DNA of 64,000 nucleotides from Uloborus plumipes (taxonomy: Eukaryota > Arthropoda > Arachnida > Araneae > Uloboridae): assembly GCA_038373865.1 (NCBI GenBank), contig JAXGGA010001048.1, forward strand, positions 62,001-126,000, in the 5' to 3' direction. Position numbers and translations under genes: made by a program. This document shows, one piece after another, positions 56,570-64,000 of this stretch (positions within the stretch are counted from its first letter, which is position 1; the number at the start of each line of letters is the position of its first letter). The notes beneath the pieces are model-generated. The model searched no databases, was not told the DNA's origin, and worked only from the letters and a program-made list of their open reading frames with translations.

Positions 56570-57379
56570 AGCTGCCAGGGCAGCTAGATTAGCTTCCTGC
56601 GGCATGTTGATGCATAACGTCCCCCTTCTCTAACTTTTAACTCATTCTGAAGTTATATTATTTGATAGAATTTAATGTTCATTCGATTTCAAGACATACC
56701 ACGCACGTAGCCCGGCGTTGCACGGGCACTTCGTGCCCTGAAAGTAGTGAGAAAAAAATTTAAAGAAACTACTCCCCGCCAAGGCGGCTCGCTTACAGGC
56801 GCTTCACGCCTTTACTTTTTTCCTATATAAAAAAAAATCATTCGAATTATTGAGATGCTTCACGCCTTCAAGATGGTGAGGAAAGTTTCAGTAAGTTCAG
56901 CTCGCTCAAAGGAAAAAAGCAGACATAGATACTCAGTTTTTAATATAAGTAGATGGCTCTTCAACAAATAAATGTTTCAAAATATTACCAGTAGCTAGCG
57001 ATAAAAATTCTACGTAAGTGGCCCGCTTATGAGTTTCGTGTTTGATTTAGCTAAGCCTTCATTCCAAATTCTCATTATCATTGTTATTATACTGTTTCAT
57101 AGCAACGACGGTTTGCAAGAATGGATTTCATATTTAATCATTTATTAGGCTTAATCGCTTCAAACTTGACTACTTATTAATTGATATCTTCGCTAATTAA
57201 AATCGTATAATTATATCAATTGAAACTAATGAAGCCTGAAAAATTACCTATCTATCGGTACCTGGTTCGACTTTCAGGTCATTGGCGTTCAGGAGAAAGA
57301 AGCGTGACATAGAAAGATAGTTAGAAAGATAGAAAGAAAGATAGTTAGAAAGATACTCAGTTTTTAATATAAGTAGATA
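56570..57379. repeat. Retroposon fragments in the channel intron
   Basis: GTAGCCCGGCGTTGCACGGG at about 56707 is a typical head of the same class as 14208. Nearby hairpins GGGCACTTCGTGCCC and GGCGCTTCACGCC are GC-rich islands in AT-rich DNA. The 3' end motif ACTCAGTTTTTAATATAAGT occurs twice (about 56931 and 57355), the second after a (GAAA/GATA)n run. Two related retroposons or one duplicated copy are therefore present. Boundaries are approximate. Confidence 0.5.
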
Positions 57380-57458
57380 TTTACAATCCTAAAATTACGA
57401 CTGTTGCTTTACATTTTACGCATTGAATGTTGATCTAGTAAGCAAAAATCGAACTTAC

Positions 57459-57724
57459 GTATTATTATAGCAATTCCTCGCGTTATAGGTGCAATGAATG
57501 ATTAAATCTTCTTCTTGGTGTCCGAATTTTTGCAAACTGTCTTTCGTCACTGTAAGACTCATCCAAACATCACTCAAATCAACAGTTTTGCTTCGATACA
57601 AGAATTCATCGATGGATCTATAGCAGAATGCAGTGGGGTCTATATCATTGACATTAATGGTTCCGTTCAAAGGGATATTTTGAGTCATTTTTCTCAGTAT
57701 TTCAAATTGTTTATCGATATAGCT
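57459..57724 (-). CDS. DEG/ENaC sodium channel, extracellular-domain exon (first recognised)
   Basis: The exon starts after a strong pyrimidine tract and acceptor (CTTCTTTTTAG) and ends AAC|GTAAGT-like (AC|GTAAGT) after 57459. It encodes 88 codons plus two bases, beginning SYIDKQFEILRKMTQ. It contains DPTAFCYRSIDEFLYRS and ends KFGHQEEDLIIHCTYNARNC. The last segment is the family's 'G-x-x-x-x-x-I-x-C-x-Y-x-x-x-x-C' motif in the finger region. The Met at 57688 is internal, since the reading frame continues upstream to the acceptor. TM1 and the FPAVT(I/L)CN segment should be in an upstream exon beyond 57724 that I could not identify. The 2.7-kb intron to the next exon holds a MITE and retroposon fragments. 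Confidence 0.88.
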
Positions 57725-60132
57725 CTAAAAAGAAGAGAGAAAAAATGGAAATATTGCAAAGAAGTTTAAGTTAAATGTTAATTAATGCTAATAATCAACT
57801 TCTCTGTCTATGTAAATTTTAATTCATAATTTTCACCAATTTGAAATAAATAAACATGAAATATCGTCACAAAATGTAAATATTGCGAATAAGTGATGTT
57901 ACGTTTCTACACAATTATTTGAAAAACTGCCTGTATAATCTAATGATTATATCCTAAATAGGAACTATAATGCTATATTGAAAGATGTTGTTGAAAAGAA
58001 GCTTGATGGTCTCCAAACGAAGAAAGGTTAAAAACAACAATCAAATGATAGGTTTAGCGGTGTATAGTCGTAATGCATAGGTAAACTTTTTACATATTCA
58101 AGGCATCTATAAGAATGAAATGTGTGAGTAACTCAAAACTTATGAAATAGCTAAAATCGAGAATATTAGCAAGGGTAAATGATTCTTAGTGAAAAACTCC
58201 CATTGTGCAATGGCGTTGGAGAACGTAGTGGGTTGTGTGACGTTTAAATCTAAAGCTTGTGAAGGGAATGCCTGTAATGTATTATGAACGTTAAACTACT
58301 GGTAATATGTTGTTACGGTTAAACAAGAAGTGCTTTCTAAAAATGTGGATCATTTTACTATTATTTCAGTAATTTTACACATAAATAAATATTTTAAAAG
58401 TTCGAACTATTTTTCCTATTCAAAATATTGATTTTTACATAAAAGTGACTGTAGATGTATCATATAGAATTCGACAAACAATTTATGAACAAGCAATTTC
58501 GAAGAAAGTTTCGCTTAACGTAACAAACTAGTAGCAGCAATAACAGTGTAAAAACAGCCCATAGAGCAATTAGAGTTGATCACAAGTGTTTCGGAGGCAA
58601 AAGGGGTCCACCTTGTTAATGCAAAATAATTAATAAGTAACTAAATAACTAAATAAATAAAATTTGAAAAAAAAAAAAAAGAAAGAGGACGAAGAAGATA
58701 CAGCTTATGAATGAAGAAACATGTGACGAAAGAGCAACCATTTCGTTTGTCATGAAAGGCCGCCGGGGGCCAAGACAGGCCCTTAGTAGTCCCCCAATGA
58801 AACTTATAAAATCTGCCCTACTCCGGGTTCCATCCCGGGCCCCCTCAATAGCTGGGCCCCTAGTTTCTGACTAGGTGACATGGCCTCACGTCGGCAATCT
58901 TTTCATGGCACAAAGCTGGATTTTTATTTCGAATTAATTCAGCCGTAACTTTGCTTTGGGCCTATATTACGATTACTAGGTTGATTTATAAAAAAAAAAA
59001 ATGCTAAAATGCAAGAATTAATAACTTAGTTTATTTTTACGTCTGAGAATTTATTTTATATCCACAGCCATCATCGGAGAATACGGCGCATAGTGGTTCA
59101 AGGGTGGAAAAAATAGGGATTTCAAAGTTTGAACATAGAAAAATTTTAATGTCGTAATCACTTAGTCCTTGAGTTGTAGTAACATGCTCCATAAGATTTA
59201 TTAGGAAAAAAAATTGCATGTTACCGAAAATAAGTCTAGAATGTTGAACAATTACGTTTTTAATGAATTTTGGACGTGACCCTATACTGCAGTTTTCATT
59301 CATACGTTCAGTAATCCGAACTTAAATTTATAAAAATTTATTTCACATTGGTCTTTCACACATATAGGATGCATATTACACCAGAAATAATAATTAAAAT
59401 TAATAAAATTTTGAAATTATCTGAAGTGAAAAAAAAAAGTAATTGCGAAAAAATATTATGAAATATATTGAGGCATATACTTTTATCGGCGGCTTCTGGT
59501 GAGCTTAAAGTTATGTGAACAAATAGTTTGAACCTTCCTGTAACTAAAAAAAAAACATTTTAGCTGCGACCACCTGTGACTGTGGGCGCGGCAGATGTTT
59601 TTATTTGAATCTCACTATTTAGAAGCACCAATATAGTAAGCTAAAAAAAACTAAAAAATATCATTTTATGATATAAGGGGGACAAATTGATTTTTATCTA
59701 AGAGATTGGCCATCAAATTTGACGTATTTCAAAAAAAAAATCTGCACCTTAAAGCCAGACTAACGCAAGTCACATTTTCACTGTTTCTCAAGGAGCGCGA
59801 TCTACACTCAAGGGATTTTTTCCGCTTTTCCCCCGTTTCGAACCACTGTGCGGCGGTCCAGCCTCTCAGACCGGACCTCGGTATTCGTTGTATAGTACAT
59901 TTCTGTAGCCACACCAAACGGCAAACTTTACAAAGAGGATATATCCCTGCCAAGTATTCTGGAATATCGCAAAAAGAAATAGCGACCTTTTCAAGGCCCT
60001 GGCTGCGAGACTAAGTTGATAATAAGTAGCCTTCTCCACCTCCCCTCGGGCGGTGTTGAGTCAAATCCAGCTTACGTTTTCCAGTTCGGAAGAATAGTAG
60101 CGCTCAGGAAGTTTACATCGAATATTTAATAC
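57725..60132. other. Upstream of the channel exons; no exon recognised
   Basis: No TM1-encoding exon was found on the minus strand. A GC-rich block at 58755-58900 (GGCCGCCGGGGGCC, CCATCCCGGGCCCCC, GCTGGGCCCCTAG) is probably an unclassified dispersed repeat. A minus-strand frame 59037-59303 (88 codons) and a plus-strand frame 59706-60014 (102 codons) have ordinary composition, but I recognise no domain in either. Confidence 0.3.
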
Positions 60133-62647
60133 CAGTGGCGGCTCGTGCCTTAATTTAGTGGGTGGGCCCGAAATTATATCTTTCCCCAATAATGCTTACA
60201 CAGATAAAATGAAGGAAACAACAGTTAGTAAACTAATGCTGAGCGACTTAAAATAATATTTAATTTTATTAATACAAATTTGCATTGCACAATTATCTCA
60301 CATTTGATTTGATACATAAGTTTTATATTTTAAATGTTACACCAGCCTTTAGCGATCAATGTAATACTAGTAACAATGTTTTCCACAGACGACCGACTTT
60401 CTATAGATCACTAATGTTTCTCTCATAATTTGTCCATTTTCGGACAGGGAAAATATTCATTCCATCAAAAGTGTCACGCCTCAAGGCGGCGCACCTCCTC
60501 AAACATTACGGGACTACACTCAAAAAGAAAAAGAAAATTTCTGCCTAAAAACACCCCCTCTCTCCCCCTAAAAATTTCGACAATCTGCACCATGACTTTC
60601 TGAAAGCCTCCATCAAATTAAGGAACTCATAAGGTAAATGACTAGATCTGGCCATGCTTACATTTTTTTTTTTTAAATTTGGATACAAATGTTACAATTT
60701 TAGTTCATGAAAAAACAAATCCTAACGGTGTTAGAACTCTAATATGTCACTTTTATAGCTTTGATATTTTCATTAACTTTCAATTTTAATGCATGTATAT
60801 GTTTTTAAATAAATTAGAATACACTGGGGTTTGACCAGTTATGGTCCCACTCGCTTACCTATGGTCCTACTCAAACTAGTAATGAGATGAATCGAATTAT
60901 TTTCAGGAAATACACAAAGAGTACATAACAATATTAAAACACTTATTTTTCTTACAATATAATCAAAATTAAAGGATCTTGACTACCGGTTCGAATAACA
61001 TTAAAATTAAAACACGGATAACTGACTAATTTAGTTATATTTATCAGAAATATTTGCTTAACTGGTAATAATTTTTTCGGATACATGAGTTGACTGACAG
61101 TCATGGTAACGTGTTATATGTTAGAAATAAAAAATTTCACAGAACGCCTAGTTTTTCAGAACCATTAGGTACCGTTATTAAACTTTGATATAAATTATTA
61201 ATTTAACTAGATTGCTTTTAAACAATACATAATATTTCATGTATTATAAACCTTCAGGAAAATCTATTGCAAAAAATAGTTTTTAAATGTTGCGAAATTT
61301 TATGCCCACGCGTTTTTTGAACTATGAAGCAATTTTTAAAGTAATAATAATTTACAAAATAAATGTATTCATTTATACATTTTAAGCTGAATGTAGTTTT
61401 TATATACAGTAGACTTTGATCCACTCAATATTTTTATGAACGTTCAATGTTATAAGTTTTGTTTTTTTCTGGTTACTGCTTTAATGTATTTGTAGTAGAA
61501 GGTTACGTGTCATAAGATATAAGAAAAAATGCGCAGTAGCAAACTTTTTATTCAACATCTAAGTGTTTTTTCGGACATTAAAATCCCTTTGAGTGTGATA
61601 ATATTAGTTGTAGGGATGATCATCAAAGAGAGGTGGGGGGGGGGGCAGACTACTTTATTGATATTTTAGGGGGCGGTGGTTGTCCTCTCTTTTGTCCTGG
61701 ATATAAATACAGTCATGATTCGGCTAAATAAATGTAGCATTTGGAGCTTAAGAATACTTATCACTTCTCCAAGCATTCATAATGTCACACCCGGCAGGAT
61801 GACAAATTCCTAGAGTTCATACAATACTTACAAACTTTTTAATATATTAACAGACCACTGCGACAAATGAGATTAAATTCAAACTAACACCAAGAAAATA
61901 GCAAACGCTCTACAAGTCAAAAATAAAGTCTTCATACAAAAATTTTGAGAATAATAAGAATCTCAAACGCAAATTAATAAATAAAATATGCATGCATTGT
62001 ATTATAAATAGGTGAGGGGGGGGTAATGAAACTGGCAATCTCTATGCCTGTTAGTAATAGGTGTTGAAAATTAAAAAAGAAAGACTAAAAAAAGAAGACG
62101 TGTTATAAAAATCAATAGAAAAAAACCGAGGAGCGCGGAATGAAAAGCAAGTTTTCTCCCTAAAACACAGGGGCCAGACATTCCCTGCTTCTCTGTAACC
62201 TGTGAGGGACATTTCCCTCTCCACCGCTTTGGTTAGGGACAAAGGGAAATTTTGGGCCAGATGAAAAGTGCCCACTTGTGGATTGTTACAATGGGGTGTC
62301 ATCTCTCACTGCTCTTTTTTCTCCAGCCATTGCGATTGGCTAAAATCGGGGGCTTGGCGAGGGCCGTTTTGATCTCGGCCCCTGAATTCGTTTTGAAAGC
62401 CGTGCGAATGCGAAGCGCTTAAGTGCGAAGCGCTAAAATTGATGGGTTTTGAAAACTTTTTTGTGCTGTATTAGCGATGTGGAGGGGGAGGGGGAGCTGA
62501 AGGCTTAAAATATATTTTATGTCCTATGTTTTGTTTTTTTTTTTTTTTGGTTGAAATACAAAACGATATGTTTTGTTAGGCATTTTTTTTCTTCCAATTT
62601 TCTGGGTGGGCCCGGCCCACCCGGCCCATAGTGAGGAGCCGCCCCTG
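60133..62647. mobile_element. 2.5-kb hAT element with perfect 8-bp target duplication
   Basis: The ends CAGTGGCGGCTC (60133) and GAGCCGCCCCTG (62647) are inverted with one mismatch. The octamer TTTAATAC lies immediately outside both (60125-60132 and 62648-62655). GGGTGGGCCCG occurs just inside both ends in the same orientation. Despite its length I find no transposase. The interior is AT-rich with a GC-rich segment near 62200-62440 containing repeated GCGAAGCGCT motifs. It is probably a large non-autonomous derivative that has picked up other sequence. Confidence 0.85.
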
Positions 62648-63540
62648 TTTAATACAAACGCTGGTTTTAGTTTTATAGAAGCAATCGTAGCGTCGCTCTT
62701 CTTTCTTTTTTTTTTAAGCACGAAATCCATGGATCGACGTCATATTTCAGTTACAAAAGTACGACTGTTAAATTTCATATTTTCAGTATCCTGATGTCTT
62801 TATACTTGCATGCCAAAGGGCGACTTGCAAAAGGGCGCAAAGGGGTGATTTTTGTCCCAGTACACGTGTCTGCATTTTCTTGCTAATTTCTGTTAAACTA
62901 TATCTTTATCTTTTAGTGTGAAGGTATTTATTCATTTAATGTGTTAGAGATTTTGTTTTCTTTCAGTGTACATTTGCTGAATTTTAAACCAGAGTTTGTT
63001 ACGGCTAAGCGTTGCTAATATCAAAGTCGAAATGAAAATTGAATAATAAATAATATGGATAATAAAAGCCTATTGTTGCTATTTTGTGAACAAATATTTT
63101 TGGCAGATTAAAATACATTGAACTCATTTTGAAAACCTCTAGATCATCTAACTTTGTATAACCTTTATGCATTCTTCAGCAATATTGAGAGCTACTATTT
63201 ACTAACGATATCACTGAAATATTTTTAACTACCAGTGAGGAGATGTACTCAGCTTCTTCCTGTTTTTTTTTTTTTTTTTTGCTTTCAGATTTATTAGGGC
63301 GAGGCTGACGAGCCTGAATTTGAGCAAAACTGTGGTCTCTGATTACTGTAGTACACTGTTCGGTATTTTCTTGCTACTAATAATGTCTCCAGAAAAATTC
63401 AAAGACCATGGCTCAATAAAACTAGCATTCTTTTTTGTGTCTTAAGAGGTTCAACACAGGTAAAGGAAAGAATGATATCTGTTATAACCAATTATCCTCT
63501 GTTCTCAACTTCTCCTGTCCTCCAACTGACTGTGATTTAA
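62648..63540. other. Stretch between two DNA transposons, nothing recognised
   Basis: AT-rich DNA with poly-T at about 62523-62538 (just inside the hAT element) and 63263-63280. No exon, RNA gene or repeat end was recognised. Confidence 0.3.
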
Positions 63541-63632
63541 CTACACTGTAACAAAAAAAAAAAAAAAACTGCAGTACTAATTGAAAATCTCAAGGAAACT
63601 ATAATTCCGCAAACTTTTTCAGTAAAAATACA

Positions 63633-63660
63633 TCTTCTTAAGTAGCATTACTTAAGAAGA
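63633..63660. repeat. 12-bp perfect hairpin beside the Tc1/mariner end
   Basis: TCTTCTTAAGTA (63633-63644) and TACTTAAGAAGA (63649-63660) pair around a 4-nt loop. On both sides lie related CTGCAGTACTA / CTGTAGTACTA segments (about 63571 and 63690). The hairpin may therefore be the centre of a small MITE into which the neighbouring transposon inserted. Confidence 0.55.
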
Positions 63661-63700
63661 AGCTGTATCATTACTATACTGCAGAAAAACTGTAGTACTA

Positions 63701-64000
63701 CAGGGTGCGGCAGCATAACTTCCTTTTTTCAACACTCAATAAAAACTATTGTAGGCATCGGAAAATATTTATTTATTTTTTTATAATGTAGGTACATGTC
63801 TAAGGTTTTTATTTACATTGTTTTGAAGATCAAATCTGATAGGTGACGTCTCCCATTCTCTATACATTGCGTAAACCGATTTCTGGCGTTTGTCGTGACT
63901 CTTGTTAGCATAGCAGGTGTTATGTTGGCAATTTCTTCTTGGATGTTGGTTTTCAAATCTTGTAGGGTTCTTGGACGTTTCACATAAACACGGGATTTCA
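63701..64000 (-). mobile_element. 3' end of a Tc1/mariner-superfamily transposon (cut by window edge)
   Basis: TA at 63699-63700 is followed by the terminus CAGGGTGCGGCAGCATAACT. A TA target with a CAGGG-type end fits the superfamily. The transposase gene reads inwards from the window edge and stops 112 bp from this terminus. The other end lies outside the window. Confidence 0.8.
63813..64000 (-). CDS. Tc1/mariner (DDE) transposase, C-terminal 61 residues
   Basis: The frame enters from the window edge in the codon starting at 63998 and reads KSRVYVKRPRTLQDLKTNIQ, then EEIANITPAMLTRVTTNARN, then RFTQCIENGRRHLSDLIFKT-M before the TAA at 63813-63815. The order 'LQDLK-x-x-I ... I-x-x-I-T-x-x-M-L-x-x-V ... 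R-x-x-x-C-x-x-x-x-G-x-H' is the C-terminal tail of DDE transposases in Tc1/mariner-type elements of arthropods. The catalytic DDE/D triad lies upstream, outside the window. No stop or frameshift is seen, so the copy may be intact. Whether the full element is active cannot be judged. Confidence 0.85.
   Translation of the reverse strand, partial: KSRVYVKRPRTLQDLKTNIQEEIANITPAMLTRVTTNARNRFTQCIENGRRHLSDLIFKTM

Noticed and set aside
57515..57769. Plus-strand 84-codon frame
   Set aside because: It is the antisense shadow of the DEG/ENaC exon at 57459-57724.
58825..58860. T-arm-like CCGGGTTCCATCCCGGG
   Set aside because: The stem pairs well but the loop is not TTCGANN and no A box or acceptor stem is placed correctly.
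59037..59303. Candidate upstream exon of the channel gene
   Set aside because: No TM1 or FPAVT(I/L)CN-like motif; composition alone is not enough to call it coding.

Overview
This is an AT-rich animal nuclear window, not a bacterial one. There are no operons or Shine-Dalgarno sites, and long open frames are almost absent. One gene is split into short exons with GT/AG introns, and most recognisable sequence is transposon debris: hAT, Tc1/mariner, pogo-like and PIF/Harbinger-like MITEs, a CR1 LINE end and a tRNA-derived SINE head. A DEG/ENaC channel gene plus this transposon mix suggests an arthropod, with a chelicerate (spider-like) genome as my best guess. The sequence alone does not prove that.

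The one confident host gene is on the minus strand at about 54343-57724. Three exons with matching intron phases encode a contiguous 180-residue stretch of the extracellular domain of a DEG/ENaC (ASIC/pickpocket-type) sodium channel. The exons carrying TM1 and the C-terminal half with TM2 were not found; they may lie beyond the window (5' end) or in unrecognised small exons at lower coordinates (3' end).

Region by region. 1-3130: two MITEs and a 298-bp inverted repeat in AT-rich DNA. 3130-3450: a GC-richer patch with five E-boxes. 3450-11228: mostly featureless, with a tiny hAT remnant and a compact cruciform. 11229-17385: a 1.75-kb element, a four-deep nest of transposons and a 211-bp tandem duplication. 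17386-29199: two pogo-like relics and several hAT-type elements, one carrying two perfect IR3 nuclear-receptor palindromes. 29200-37820: quiet DNA, a CpG-richer patch at 32.5-32.95 kb, an inverted pair of 300-bp MITEs and a fold-back pogo derivative. 37821-44640: two CACTG-ended MITEs, a relic zinc-finger coding segment, a TATA candidate and a hairpin. 44641-50181: a 2-kb element with seven copies of a 14-bp motif, a CR1 3' end, a 433-bp near-perfect palindrome and a five-unit tandem array. 50182-57724: small MITEs, a SINE head and the channel exons. 57725-64000: a 2.5-kb hAT-type element with a perfect 8-bp target duplication, and the 3' end of a Tc1/mariner element whose transposase ORF runs off the window.

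Transposon superfamily assignments rest on terminal inverted repeats, target-site duplications and short protein motifs read by eye. Stretches listed as empty are those in which I could not recognise a gene, RNA or repeat end; they may still hold small exons or decayed repeats.
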